From Adineta vaga (lineage: Eukaryota > Rotifera), in contig CP075494.1 of assembly GCA_021613535.1 (NCBI GenBank), forward strand, positions 3,720,001 to 3,784,000: 64,000 nt of DNA, read 5' to 3'. The notes beneath the pieces were generated by a model. The model made no database searches. It was not told the origin of the DNA and worked only from the letters and a program-made list of their open reading frames with translations. The number at the start of each line of letters is the position of its first letter. Within the stretch, counting starts at the first letter, position 1. Shown here piece by piece: positions 1 through 10,976 of the stretch. Made by a program: the position numbers and the translations under genes.

Positions 1-273
1 TATGATAGGTTAGAAGAAAGATTTGTATGAAATACACCACCACCATCATTAAATACATTCGATAAATTAGACTTATATGCAAAAGAGCTTAAATCAGGCA
101 ATGAGCAATTAAAATCTCTTAGAGTGAAATGGAAAAATGTATTGAGAGGAACAAAATTAGATCTAACAACATTAATGAGAGAAGCTAAAATTGTTGAGAT
201 AGAAGAAGCTAAAAGAGAATATAATGGGTTACGTATTAAAGAAACTTTCACATCATCTTCGACAATCGTATAA
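1..273 (+). pseudogene. Unidentified coding remnant, cut by the window edge
   Basis: Frame 1 is open across this stretch except for one TGA at 28-30, ending at TAA 271-273. The translation is lysine- and glutamate-rich (for example GNEQLKSLRVKWKNVLRG), suggesting a helical or coiled-coil segment. I do not recognise the family. It stops less than 100 bp before a duplicated gene fragment, so it may be the edge of an inserted or rearranged segment. A transposon-encoded protein is one possibility; nothing in the sequence proves it. Confidence 0.3.
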
Positions 274-361
274 AATTATAAGGCAATTAATAGAAACGAG
301 ACATAGTCAATTCGCTAAGAAAAATTTGAATTTTTTAGCAAAAAAGGCGTACACAATAAAT

Positions 362-784
362 ATATTCTTTGTGATCAAGGTGGAATTTATACACTTGGTA
401 TTCAACCAGGTACCATGATAACGAATAATGTAATCAAAAATGTGTTTAGCTATGCTGCTTATATGTGGGGAATTTATTTAGATGAAGGTTCATCGCATAT
501 TATTGTTTCAAATAATGTTGTGTATAATATTGGTTGGGCTGGTTTATTTCAACATTATGGTGCAAATAATACAATCATCAACAATGTATTTGCACGTACA
601 TCATTAATTTCACCGCCACAACCTGATGATCCAATTCCTGATGGTGATCTTCGTATAATGTCAACTGAAAATCATCTTTCATGGACATTTACACGTAATA
701 TTGTTTATGATACATATCAAGGCACTAATCATTCAATGTTTAAATCTGATTATCCAAATGTATCTGTATCTTTTAATAATAATA
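362..784 (+). repeat. 423-bp duplicate of an internal part of the beta-helix gene
   Basis: Bases 362-784 match 2817-3239 of the downstream beta-helix gene without gaps. The only difference I found is T732 versus C3187, a synonymous His codon change. The copy has neither the 5' end nor the 3' end of the gene: it is entered from unrelated sequence at 361 and left at 785, so it cannot make a functional protein alone. The near identity implies a very recent duplication, recent conversion, or an assembly join. No target-site duplication is evident at its edges. Confidence 0.95.
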
Positions 785-790
785 CAAATC

Positions 791-950
791 TGGGTTAACG
801 GATTACGAGGTTAAACGGCGAAAAACGGCATTCGTTTATGCCCGTTTCCGGCACGAATTTAGCCGTTTTTTAGTCGTTTGATGCCTTATACGACGCCGGA
901 AATGGCGCTCGGAATCACTGATCCGGGTAAACCTACGTTATATCCGCGGA
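791..950. repeat. GC-rich block with nested inverted repeats
   Basis: Composition changes abruptly right after the duplicated fragment and becomes much richer in CG than its surroundings. It holds imperfect inverted repeats: AAACGGCGAAAAACGGC (813-829) pairs with GCCGTTTTTTAGTCGTTT (862-879), and CGTTTCCGGC (843-852) pairs with GCCGGAAATGGCG (895-907). Short near-direct repeats flank it (ATCTGGGTTAACGG and ATCCGGGTAAACC). This resembles the end of a DNA transposon or a MITE, but no transposase is present, so the class is unassigned. Confidence 0.45.
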
Positions 951-1336
951 TTAGAGACGATTTTGTTTTCTAAAATTCAATTGAAAATATAAAAGACCTT
1001 AGACTCTACCCAATATAGAACAATGGCGAACGTATCGAAGAAGTACAAGTGCGTCCGAATGATAATCTAGAATTGAAATAATTCGTTCAATGATTATTTC
1101 TCGACGCTTGTGTTAACTTTGATTTTTCGGTGACCAAAATTTATTGTGATCTTCAATAAATTCATTTTTTGTATATCTTTCAATTATAATGATCGATGTA
1201 AAAAAATATATGTGAATGAAACTGAATTTAACCATATGCTGTTTTATCTTGAATATATTAATAACCTTGAAGCAGTATGCCATTGCATACATCATTTCTC
1301 GTACTTTTAACAAAATATATTAAGAAAAGAAATACG

Positions 1337-3502
1337 ATGATAACAACTCTTCTAGGTCGATTGATGATATTTTTATTGTTCATCAATGAGAATTCGATTG
1401 ATTCAATAGACATTAATCCATCATTGTCGACTGAGTTGTATGTTGTTCCATTTCGAATCTTTCTCAACGATAAAGCAGATGGTTCTATTAATCATCCTTA
1501 TCCATCAATTCAACAAGCACTTGATCATATTGAACGAAATTATCATCATCATGATTATTATGATAGCAAGACAAAGTATCGAATCACAATTCATTTATAT
1601 CCAACTTATCATTTTGTTCAAACAACAATCCGATTACATAAAATCCACAGTCATATGCGATTAACAACGATGAATGATGAAATCACTTCTCTCTATGAAG
1701 AGTTACGAACTTCTAATCCTAATGACTATCATCGATTATCACGTGCTAGCATCAGTGGTGGTATACCAATAACTGATTGGACATCAGCCGGTGATAATAT
1801 ATACAAAGCTACTATTTCACAACCCATCTTTGTCAATCAATTATTTATCAACAATCAACGTATTATTCGTACACGTCTTCCAATGAATCAATCAGAATAT
1901 TTTCAATATGCTGCACCATTACAAGATCCCAATGAAGCTCGATATGGTTTTCAATATGCACGAGGACAATTTGAAGCTTGGCCATTAGATGATGCTATGG
2001 TTGTTGTTTATCATAGTTGGACAACATCACATCATTATATTGATAGAATAGATACAACTAATCAAACAATTTTCTTTACAAATCCATCGAATTCACCCAT
2101 TGGAACATATGTTATTCAAGGACAACGACGATTTCATGTTGAAAATCTTTGTATTTCATTTGTACCAAACTCATTTTGTTTTGTTAATTCAACTAAAACA
2201 ATTTATTTAATGACCGATGGAACATATGATCCAACACAAGTACAAGTAATCACACCAATACAAGAATTCGTCGTTGTTCTTGCTGGTGATGTGAATAATC
2301 CTGTTACAGATATTCTTATTGATAATGTTGTCATAGAACATAGCGCATGGAATATTGATCGATCTGAACAAGCAGATTATCAAGCAGCATCATTTCTAAC
2401 TTATGCATCCGTTTATATTGCAAATGCAACATCAATTCTACTTTCAAATATTGAAATTAATCATAGTGGTTCCTATGGTATTTGGATTAGAGAAGGAACA
2501 ACAAATATCAATCTAATCAATTCGTTGATTACTGATACAGGTGCAGGTGGAGTTCGTATTGGTCAAATGATCACACCTGTAATCATCCCAACGAGTTCAA
2601 TACATATTCTATCCAATGAAATAAGTTATGGTGGAAATGTATTTCCAAGTGGTGTTGGACTTCTTATTCATCGTGCATTTGATGTTATTGCTTCTGATAA
2701 TATTATTCATCATCAACGATATACCGGTCTTTCAGTTGGATGGGAGTGGGGTTATAATCCATCTTATACAAATAATATATTAATTCATGGAAATTATATT
2801 TATAATACGGGAGAACATATTCTTTGTGATCAAGGTGGAATTTATACACTTGGTATTCAACCAGGTACCATGATAACGAATAATGTAATCAAAAATGTGT
2901 TTAGCTATGCTGCTTATATGTGGGGAATTTATTTAGATGAAGGTTCATCGCATATTATTGTTTCAAATAATGTTGTGTATAATATTGGTTGGGCTGGTTT
3001 ATTTCAACATTATGGTGCAAATAATACAATCATCAACAATGTATTTGCACGTACATCATTAATTTCACCGCCACAACCTGATGATCCAATTCCTGATGGT
3101 GATCTTCGTATAATGTCAACTGAAAATCATCTTTCATGGACATTTACACGTAATATTGTTTATGATACATATCAAGGCACTAATCACTCAATGTTTAAAT
3201 CTGATTATCCAAATGTATCTGTATCTTTTAATAATAATATTTATTTTAATCCATATAAAACTTCATTATTATTTGGAATTGAACAAACATCATTTGAAGA
3301 ATGGCAAAACTCGGGACAGGACAATAATAGTTCGATAGCAGATCCATTATTTCTTGGTGATGTTAATCAATGTGATTTTTTTACCATACAAGCAAATAGT
3401 CCAGCAGCTCAACTTGGATTTAAAAATATAACAAAACTTGCAAAATGGACACCAGGATGTCAAATAGATGATACCCACAAGAATCAATTTTATCATTGGT
3501 AA
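1337..3502 (+). CDS. Secreted right-handed parallel beta-helix protein
   Basis: Single-exon protein of 721 residues from ATG 1337; an upstream in-frame ATG at 1277 would add 20 residues. The chosen start gives a hydrophobic signal-like segment (MITTLLGRLMIFLLF). Next comes the motif SINHPYPSIQQALDHIE, typical of the first coil of pectate-lyase-like beta-helix proteins. The rest is rich in short Ile/Val/Asn strands such as ISLLSNIEINHSGSYGIW-like repeats (roughly residues 330-640), as expected for parallel beta-helix coils. Such proteins bind or cleave polysaccharides outside the cell; no catalytic residues could be assigned. The lack of introns and the bacterial-like architecture suggest possible horizontal origin (inference). 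Bases 2817-3239 are duplicated upstream at 362-784. Confidence 0.75.
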   Translation: MITTLLGRLMIFLLFINENSIDSIDINPSLSTELYVVPFRIFLNDKADGSINHPYPSIQQALDHIERNYHHHDYYDSKTKYRITIHLYPTYHFVQTTIRLHKIHSHMRLTTMNDEITSLYEELRTSNPNDYHRLSRASISGGIPITDWTSAGDNIYKATISQPIFVNQLFINNQRIIRTRLPMNQSEYFQYAAPLQDPNEARYGFQYARGQFEAWPLDDAMVVVYHSWTTSHHYIDRIDTTNQTIFFTNPSNSPIGTYVIQGQRRFHVENLCISFVPNSFCFVNSTKTIYLMTDGTYDPTQVQVITPIQEFVVVLAGDVNNPVTDILIDNVVIEHSAWNIDRSEQADYQAASFLTYASVYIANATSILLSNIEINHSGSYGIWIREGTTNINLINSLITDTGAGGVRIGQMITPVIIPTSSIHILSNEISYGGNVFPSGVGLLIHRAFDVIASDNIIHHQRYTGLSVGWEWGYNPSYTNNILIHGNYIYNTGEHILCDQGGIYTLGIQPGTMITNNVIKNVFSYAAYMWGIYLDEGSSHIIVSNNVVYNIGWAGLFQHYGANNTIINNVFARTSLISPPQPDDPIPDGDLRIMSTENHLSWTFTRNIVYDTYQGTNHSMFKSDYPNVSVSFNNNIYFNPYKTSLLFGIEQTSFEEWQNSGQDNNSSIADPLFLGDVNQCDFFTIQANSPAAQLGFKNITKLAKWTPGCQIDDTHKNQFYHW

Positions 3503-4056
3503 AACCACATGAATGTTTATCTTTTGCTTTTTCAAATAAATGTTTAGACTAGTTAAGAACTTGTATTCACAATCGATGATTGTTTTTTCTTTATAACTAT
3601 AGTTGTAATTTGACTGAATAGAAAAAACTCCTTAGAATAAGAGTGTCATTAAAGATGTGAGTGTATATATTAAGTATGTTTTATATATTCACCCTCATTG
3701 CCTATGATATATAGTTCACTTACCTTGCAAGATTAAAAAACAGGTATGTACAATATTAGAATTCGTCATCCATATCATAAGGGTGTGGGTGTGGCTGGAT
3801 CCGATCATATATTCTCATTTATATATACCTTCACTTCAATCTCACCCACACCCACCCTTACTCCTCAAGAATCACCATGAAAGAATCGTTCAAAGAAGCT
3901 CACAATAAAGACAATTCGTGAGATCAATATAAAAATATGTTCAAAAAACGGTTATATAACTTCAAAATCGTGAACTCCTTTTTATTAAATAAACAATAAA
4001 ATATGAAAGCAAATAGGTTTTTATTCGTATACTAAACTAAATTATATTATATGTAA
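3503..4056. other. Intergenic, convergent gene ends
   Basis: Lies between the 3' ends of the beta-helix gene (plus) and the P450-lipoxygenase gene (minus). It holds no supported gene. Its one notable structure is the TGTGGG-type foldback repeat listed separately at 3779-3873. Confidence 0.6.
3779..3873. repeat. TGTGGG-type foldback element, copy A
   Basis: Arm AAGGGTGTGGGTGTGG (3779-3794) faces the complementary arm TCACCCACACCCACCCTTA (3842-3860), separated by about 47 bp. It is followed by CTCCTCAAGAATC, which read on the other strand gives the family start GATTCTTGAGGAG. The same start (TCTTGAGG) and TG-rich arms recur at 27.7, 30.8, 38.7, 50.2 and 54.2 kb. The TGTGGG unit resembles the bdelloid telomere repeat. 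Confidence 0.7.
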
Positions 4057-7000
4057 TCAAACTGATGCTGAACATTCAAGATATTTTGGATTAAATGATT
4101 CAAATGGATATTTTCTTGTTTTATTTCGTTGATCAATATCTTTCGATAAGTTTCTTAATTGATGTTTGAAATTTTCATAATTCTTTAAATTTTTCTCATA
4201 ATATTGATTATGTTTAATTAAATGATTCCAATCTTCTAATAAACCAGGCATACGTACACCAGTAACAACAGTCAAAATAAGTAATTGTGTATAAGTTTGA
4301 ATATTTTGAATTTCTTTTCCATCTTGTAATTTTGTTCCAATAAATCTTGGATCAATGACATAATCACTCATTTGTCCAACATGTTCATGCATACCTGTAC
4401 TAACCGCAATTAAATGTGATAAAACATCAATAAAACGTTTTAATGATATAATACCTGGTATTCCAAGTTGTTTACATAATTTATCAATAAATTCTATAAT
4501 ATATGAATCTATCGGTAATTTATCATCATCAATATCTTCTTGTATATTATAAGTTATATAAAAGAAATTCTTAACATATTCGTGTATAATTTTCCAAAAG
4601 TTTTCAATATCAAAATAAATTGGATAGACTTTATCCCATTCATCTCTACTTTTCTCATTTTCTTCAGGAGACATTGTTGGCGAAATAAATTCAGGTAATA
4701 AACGAAATTTATAATTCATTGATATATAATCACATACTTTTAAAAATTCATCATAATCAAATGCCCATACTCGATGAACTAAACCATTTCGATTAACTAA
4801 TGACATCGCAGCTTGATAATTAACTGAAACACTATGATATGTAAATGGTTTTAAAAATAATCTTAATGGATGATCAATTGGTAAACATTTTCGTGTCGCA
4901 GTTACAAATGTATTACATTCAATCATATGTGTAACAATCAAATGATCACATATAGTTATATATGCAAAGAATGATGAACGCCAAACATATTTTACATGTT
5001 CCCAAAATTGATCATTTTTTTCAATTAATCGATTAGCATGACACCAATAAATCGCAATTAATTGAAAATCTTTATCAAAATATGCTGCCGCTCCATAACG
5101 TTCAAATGGTTTTCGAACACGAAAGATCGATAAAACAGTCATATCATTAACATAAACAGCATTATTTAAAACTTTCTGTTCCGATGTTCCAATACGTTGA
5201 GTATAATGACATGCACAACCGAAAAATGCTAATCGACTCATTGCTTCATCGGAAAACAATTCCGTATAAACAATATTTGGTAAAGGTACGGAAGGAAAAA
5301 TTTTCGTACGCCATGCAAGTGCTTGTTCTAATGTATCAAATTCAGCTGAACAATCATAAAAATCCCATAGTTTACTGTTAACTAACCAACGAGCAAATTT
5401 TCTTAATGGTCCTGCACCATTTGATTTATCTTCATCCCATAATGGAATAAATTTCGCCATATCAATACGAAATATATCGAAATTCTCTGAAGGTAAATAC
5501 AATGGTAGAGTTATATCAATAGCACGTAATGGAAATAAATTTGATTCTTTAATAACCATTTTCATTAATAATCTGACTATTTTTGTGTAAGTATCTAAGA
5601 CTTTCCAACAATGATTTTCTTCTATTGGATTTAATTGTCGAATTTTTGCACTGAATAAAACCATATCTTGTTCATTTTTATTATTTGTTTGTTGAAATTG
5701 ATTATTATCTTCATCAGTTTCGTTAATAATCGGTAAAAACCGTTCAGCAATATATTGAATAATATCAAGAGATAAATCATGTCCTGGACAATAGCGTACT
5801 GGTCGTTTATTTCTATCTGGATTGATAATATCTTCTTCAACACCATTCCATACAAGTATTTTATTTAAATCTGAACGATCTGGTAGAAATTCATCAGGAT
5901 TTTGAAATATGGTTTTATCACGATTTGCACTAACAAGTGAACAATGAATTGGTGTATTTTCTGGTATTTTTATGTGATGATGATTTTGATTTTGAAAAGA
6001 TTTTTCAATTTCATTCACAATTTCATTTGTTGCTAAGATATTCACTGTTGGTACAACTTTATCCAGTCGTGCACATTCTTTTATAAAATTGTGCGGATTT
6101 TTTTTAAATAAACGAACATTCTTTTCCTTATCCGCCCATAATCGATCAATAACAGTAACTGCTAATTTAGCTGGTGCCGGACTGCCTGCTATACAAAATA
6201 CAACGGTAATAAATTTTAAAACTTCTTCACGAGATTTTTTCTTATCAGCTGCCATAAAAGCCGCTTGTAAAGCTGCTCCATTTTCATACCGTGAAAATGC
6301 TTGAAGAAGAGTATAATAACTACGTAAATTTTTTCGTTCAAAATAATGACCATTGAATAAGAAATTCAACCAATTAGGAAAAAATATGAATGGATTTTTT
6401 ACGCAATCAATAAAAGCTAATCGTTCATTTTTGGTTAATTCTCCATTTGTTCCTAAGAAAAACAAGACTTCTCCTACAGCTTGAAAAACTAACTCTTTTG
6501 TTGGCTTTTCATCCATATGACGTGGAACAATTCGTGATAATTGAAGTTCAATTTCAAAAGTTCGATTTTGTAAATTATGTGGAAAAGCATGTAACCATTT
6601 GAATATAATCTTACGACCTAATTCCATATCTGGATCATCGGTTGAAAGAAATATTGTTGTAAAATTACAGAATGTTTTCAATGATTGTGAAATATCCCAA
6701 GCTAATAATTCATAATCTTTACGTGGTGGAATATCTTGAATATATCGTTTAACTAATTCATAGGAATTAACAGCAATACCATTACCGAAAACAAAATAAG
6801 GAACATGATAAATTTTACGAAAATATTCTTCTAATGATAGAAATAAATGAACAGGCTGTAAATAATTTGTTATATATTCAATTATTGTTGCAAATTGTAA
6901 AAGATAAGATTTGAAATACCATGTAAAATTTCTTTTATCTACTGTTGTTTGAATTAATGTTAATCTCATACTTGCTGTTAGATGACGAACAGATATTGTT

Positions 7001-7725
7001 GATGATGGATCTTTATAAATCATTTGACAATAGATTCTCAAACCAATATAAGCAGGTACAACAATAATGAATAGAGTTATTAATCCAATGATACCAAGTA
7101 GAAAATAATATATCGTACTTATTGGTTCGGGTAATTTGTCACCGAATCGAACTACATGTGGAGCAAATATTTGATTGACGTGAGAATTTTCACTGAAACT
7201 AGCACTATTTTTTATACGACATTGAACTTTAGTTCGATATTCTTTCAAAAATGAATACTTTGCTATGATATAGCATAGAAAACCGAATGGTGCTGCTATA
7301 TAAGTGATTAAGACGATAATAGTAAAAATAAATCTTTCAGATGTCCATGATTTATTTATATGATATGTACCACATGATGTATTTTTATCATTGCAAGTGA
7401 AAGTGTGTCCTGTATAGAAATCAGATACCATCCATTGAGCAATCCATAGATCCATTAGATAAAAATGATTTCTTGTAATCATAATCATAAACAGATCTTT
7501 TAATGATGTGTTCCAAGTTAGTAAATGAAAAAAACTGAATTGTGAATTATTTGTATCTCGAACAAATAACATTAAAGTATATTCAATTGATAAGAATAAA
7601 GTGGGTAAGAAAATGAAATATTTGGAAATTTTATTCAATGGTGCAAATATTAATGCAAACCATCCTATTTTGATAATATTATCCAAATTGATTGCATTGT
7701 CGGATGTCCAGATGTTGAATAGCAT
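4057..7725 (-). CDS. Membrane-anchored P450 (CYP74-like)-lipoxygenase fusion protein
   Basis: Single-exon protein of 1222 residues. The first ~235 residues carry about four hydrophobic segments (for example FIFTIIVLITYIAAPFGFL). A P450-like region follows: ANRDKTIFQNPDEFLPDR (~599) is the pre-heme signature, and RYCPGHDLSLDII (~645) resembles the heme-thiolate loop of CYP74/peroxygenase P450s that rearrange fatty-acid hydroperoxides. The C-terminal half resembles lipoxygenase: DHLIVTHMIECNTFVTATRK (~926-945) contains the iron-binding H-x4-H helix, and STGMHEHVGQM (~1113) matches the second iron helix but with two residues fewer between the histidines. The C terminus is Val rather than the usual Ile iron ligand. 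No PLAT domain is seen. A lipoxygenase making hydroperoxides for the attached P450 would be a self-contained oxylipin enzyme (inference). Activity is uncertain because of the altered iron site. Confidence 0.75.
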   Translation of the reverse strand: MLFNIWTSDNAINLDNIIKIGWFALIFAPLNKISKYFIFLPTLFLSIEYTLMLFVRDTNNSQFSFFHLLTWNTSLKDLFMIMITRNHFYLMDLWIAQWMVSDFYTGHTFTCNDKNTSCGTYHINKSWTSERFIFTIIVLITYIAAPFGFLCYIIAKYSFLKEYRTKVQCRIKNSASFSENSHVNQIFAPHVVRFGDKLPEPISTIYYFLLGIIGLITLFIIVVPAYIGLRIYCQMIYKDPSSTISVRHLTASMRLTLIQTTVDKRNFTWYFKSYLLQFATIIEYITNYLQPVHLFLSLEEYFRKIYHVPYFVFGNGIAVNSYELVKRYIQDIPPRKDYELLAWDISQSLKTFCNFTTIFLSTDDPDMELGRKIIFKWLHAFPHNLQNRTFEIELQLSRIVPRHMDEKPTKELVFQAVGEVLFFLGTNGELTKNERLAFIDCVKNPFIFFPNWLNFLFNGHYFERKNLRSYYTLLQAFSRYENGAALQAAFMAADKKKSREEVLKFITVVFCIAGSPAPAKLAVTVIDRLWADKEKNVRLFKKNPHNFIKECARLDKVVPTVNILATNEIVNEIEKSFQNQNHHHIKIPENTPIHCSLVSANRDKTIFQNPDEFLPDRSDLNKILVWNGVEEDIINPDRNKRPVRYCPGHDLSLDIIQYIAERFLPIINETDEDNNQFQQTNNKNEQDMVLFSAKIRQLNPIEENHCWKVLDTYTKIVRLLMKMVIKESNLFPLRAIDITLPLYLPSENFDIFRIDMAKFIPLWDEDKSNGAGPLRKFARWLVNSKLWDFYDCSAEFDTLEQALAWRTKIFPSVPLPNIVYTELFSDEAMSRLAFFGCACHYTQRIGTSEQKVLNNAVYVNDMTVLSIFRVRKPFERYGAAAYFDKDFQLIAIYWCHANRLIEKNDQFWEHVKYVWRSSFFAYITICDHLIVTHMIECNTFVTATRKCLPIDHPLRLFLKPFTYHSVSVNYQAAMSLVNRNGLVHRVWAFDYDEFLKVCDYISMNYKFRLLPEFISPTMSPEENEKSRDEWDKVYPIYFDIENFWKIIHEYVKNFFYITYNIQEDIDDDKLPIDSYIIEFIDKLCKQLGIPGIISLKRFIDVLSHLIAVSTGMHEHVGQMSDYVIDPRFIGTKLQDGKEIQNIQTYTQLLILTVVTGVRMPGLLEDWNHLIKHNQYYEKNLKNYENFKHQLRNLSKDIDQRNKTRKYPFESFNPKYLECSASV

Positions 7726-8442
7726 TGCAGAGAAGAACTTTTATATTTGCGTATTCTGTCCGAAAATGTTGAGAAACAACTGAACAATAAATATGTGTTT
7801 TCGACATTTAATCTTTTATTGTTTTATATATATGGTTTCAACTCGTAAATAATCAACATAGACTGAGAGAAAAAAGATAGATAAAATTGTCTATTAACTT
7901 ATTTCATAATAAACTACATTCATTTTTTTTGCATTCAACATATAGTATCTATAAGAATATCATAAAAATTTCGCTTATATATGGTTCGATATTTGATATA
8001 AATACCGTACTGTATTTTTATATTGTCGTTTTATAAGCAGCTAGTAAAGACGGTAGATCCGTCTGGCAAGTGAATACTTTCTAGTATATGATGATTATAC
8101 AACGTATTATAAAAAGAAAAATCATGTCTAAAAGATTGTGTTTATTGCCATCCCCTAGTATAAGATAAGTTTATGGATAGAGAAAGGACGTTTTATTTCG
8201 CATTATATTATTTTTATTTTGTTTTCTTCAGTTCGTTTTTTATCTAGTCGAAATCTTCGATGTATATACTTCTTATGCTGGAAAGTGCACACCCTAATAA
8301 TAGTACTCATCAGTATCGAATTTGGATTATTCAAATGAATAATATACGAATTGTTCACTTTGCAGGGACTGAGAAGTAGTGGAATATTTTTTATGCAATA
8401 AATGAATGTTTCGTAGTCAGCACTATAGGCTCACAGTTCTGT
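7726..8442. other. Intergenic, no gene seen
   Basis: AT-rich sequence between the start of the P450-lipoxygenase gene and the 3' end of the GPCR gene, both on the minus strand. It should contain the promoter of the former. No ORF, repeat or RNA gene could be supported. Confidence 0.5.
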
Positions 8443-9484
8443 CTAAAATCGATTTTCTTCTAGCTGTGTAGTATTTATTTGCCGTTCGATTTTTCCATGT
8501 TCCATTGGTACAACTCGATTGTGATTGTAATTTATTGTATCGAAAATCAGTGTCTTAAATTGTGGTGTCATAATTACCAGTGCAATACTAAATATCATTA
8601 CACCTACAGCTGGTAGCATCCATTGAATTCGGTACATATAATACGAACCTGATATATTTGGATCAATATTTACCATTAAAGTGAAAATACAATTAGGTAT
8701 ACCAGGTAAAGTCAACGTATTGACAATAAATAAGATACGACGAATGACAGTAAAATCACGATGAGCCCTTTTCATCTGTCGAGTTTGTAACAAGTTAGAT
8801 GTTTGATGACGAATAAAAAACATTAAACGAGTATAGATTATGCTTAAAAAAATAACCGGAGAAATATACATAACTACTCCTGAATACATAAGAGCACCAA
8901 AATTTCCGTAGACCATGCCACAATAATAATCATATTTGTACAGTGCATAGATCATATTTGGCCAAAGATATGGTGGTAAGAGAAGAAGAAAACACATAAT
9001 CCATTGAAGTAGTATGCATATAATATAAAATGAGAATGACTATTAAAACAAAAGGTTAGTCCATAAGAAATTCATATTCAAATCTATGACACTGCTGATT
9101 AAATACATCCGTACATACCTGAAAAATTCTTTGTTTGGTGTAAACTACTCTTGTAAATCGATAGAATGCTTGAAGAACAAAACTCATATAACAGCAGGCA
9201 AATGTTACGTAGATGAGAAAACCTTGTAAACGACATGCATTTAATTCATTTGTATTCAAATCTATAAAACCATATAGATCTGCTTTGAATACATGTATAT
9301 TTACGAAAAAAACCATAAAAGAAAATACAAACATAGCCATGTAGGTATTAATCATAAGAAGAAAAATAATATCTTGATTGTATCGAATGTAAATAAACAT
9401 GATTAATAGTAACGTGACTGCAACTAACAGTGATAAACCACTACTAATCAAAGTTATAAAAGTAAAAGCGACATTGGATAGCAT
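8443..9484 (-). CDS. Rhodopsin-like seven-transmembrane receptor (two exons)
   Basis: Exon 1 is 9119-9484 and exon 2 is 8443-9039, joined across a 79-bp intron (GTATGT..AATAG) that keeps frame after RIFQ. The product is about 320 residues. Hydrophobic segments are spaced as in class A GPCRs: TM1 FITLISSGLSLLVAVTLLL, TM2 after IIFLLMINTYMAMFVF, and TM3 ending in FYRFTRVVYTKQR, which stands where the DRY motif would be (here FTR). An intracellular loop rich in Arg/Lys (QMKRAHRDF) precedes TM6. The ligand is unknown. The protein resembles the large divergent receptor families of bdelloids, and the plus-strand gene at 26.2 kb is of similar type. The short cytoplasmic tail ends in ENRF. Confidence 0.8.
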
Positions 9485-10976
9485 AATTTTGTTCAGTATA
9501 TAGAAATTGATTATGATGACGATATTGCGACTCTTAGTAACTATATGTAAGATAGAAATAATTCAAAATATAATAAGATAAAAAGTAATATATAAATAGA
9601 TGTTAAATCAAAACCAGAAGAAGTGTATCTGTCATCTTGAGATATGATTAAGATAATCTCGTATACGTATCATTCATTTATTTTGGATAGAATATATACA
9701 TGTAAATGGCATGTATAGGTGAAATACTTTTTGAGTACAAAAGAAAGCTAAAAAAGATTCAAGTTTGATTTATTCACAACTGGTTATTTTCAACAAATGC
9801 AAGACGTAAAAATATCTTGAAATAGAGGATTTTAAGCAGAGTTGTCCAATTTTCTTCTCGTAGATAATTGTAATTCTTTCTTGTAAAAATAACACAAGTG
9901 CGATACGTGCGTAAATGTAGACATTGGATCTCTTGTGCATCTTCTACGCTCATTGACAACAACATTCAATCATCCATCTTTGATCAACTTTAGTGTTGAC
10001 ATTTTTTTTCTTTAAATATTTATTATGTAAATTGTGTCTTTCTTCGTCTTAACGGCGATATGCAGCAAAATATACAAATGTATGGTTCCCTAGGAGAAAA
10101 AAGACGGAAAGAAACATAAATTTTTGAAAGACAAGTTTTTCTCGATTCTGTTCGCTTGTCGGCTATGCAACAGTAATTTATATTGTCATAAACAAAGACG
10201 TCTGTTTTTAAAATATTTTAAGATATAAACCTAAATAAAATATATGAAATGAGAAGGTTTTTTAATCATCTATTCGATTTAGAAAATTTCTATTAGTTAA
10301 ATTTAAAGAAACAGAGTTGATATAGACTATAAATATGGAAATACGGTTAAGAAAAAAGCTTTCTTCTTCATATTCGCTTTTCGATGATAATTAAAGTTAA
10401 AGTTAAAATGATAGTTGATTATTTCTCATTTAAAAACGATGCTTAGAGAAAAATCTGTAAGTAACAAGTAAGTAAATATTAGAGTTATGCATGAAAGAGA
10501 ATCACAATAAGTCATACACACACATATATATATATATATAACCTTGTTTTTTAATTACATTGGCATCCCAAATAAGTAGAACGAAATTCTATAACATTAT
10601 TTAAAACAGAATGTCCTATTTTTAATCAAAGAATTTAATTGATATCGCAACTTAACAATTTTAGAGTGTTAATACCTATGACCACTAAATTTAAGTACCC
10701 GTAGATTATTTGCACTTGAAAAAAATCATTAAGATCAATGTTCTTTTATTAAAAATCCCATCTGCGTTTATTTCTTTTCGTTCTTATCGAATTTAAAAAG
10801 TCATTCGATAAATATTGAAAAAATGCATATCACAGCATACGCAGCAGAATCACTTTTTTTTTCTTTACATTCTATCGATTGAATTAACAATCATTTCACA
10901 TTTTCATTGTAATCATAACATAGTGAAGATTTCCTCTGATTTTCTTTCGGAAAATTAATCAACTTGACCCATTACC
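9485..10976. other. Intergenic, divergent promoters
   Basis: Lies between two divergently transcribed genes (GPCR minus, NRPS plus). A CA/TA microsatellite sits at about 10517-10540. I see no supported coding region. The N-terminal half of the first condensation domain of the NRPS, which would be expected here, is not detectable. Confidence 0.5.

Noticed and set aside
10510-10545. CA/TA repeat as a regulatory element
   Set aside because: An ordinary short microsatellite; nothing links it to regulation of the NRPS or the GPCR.
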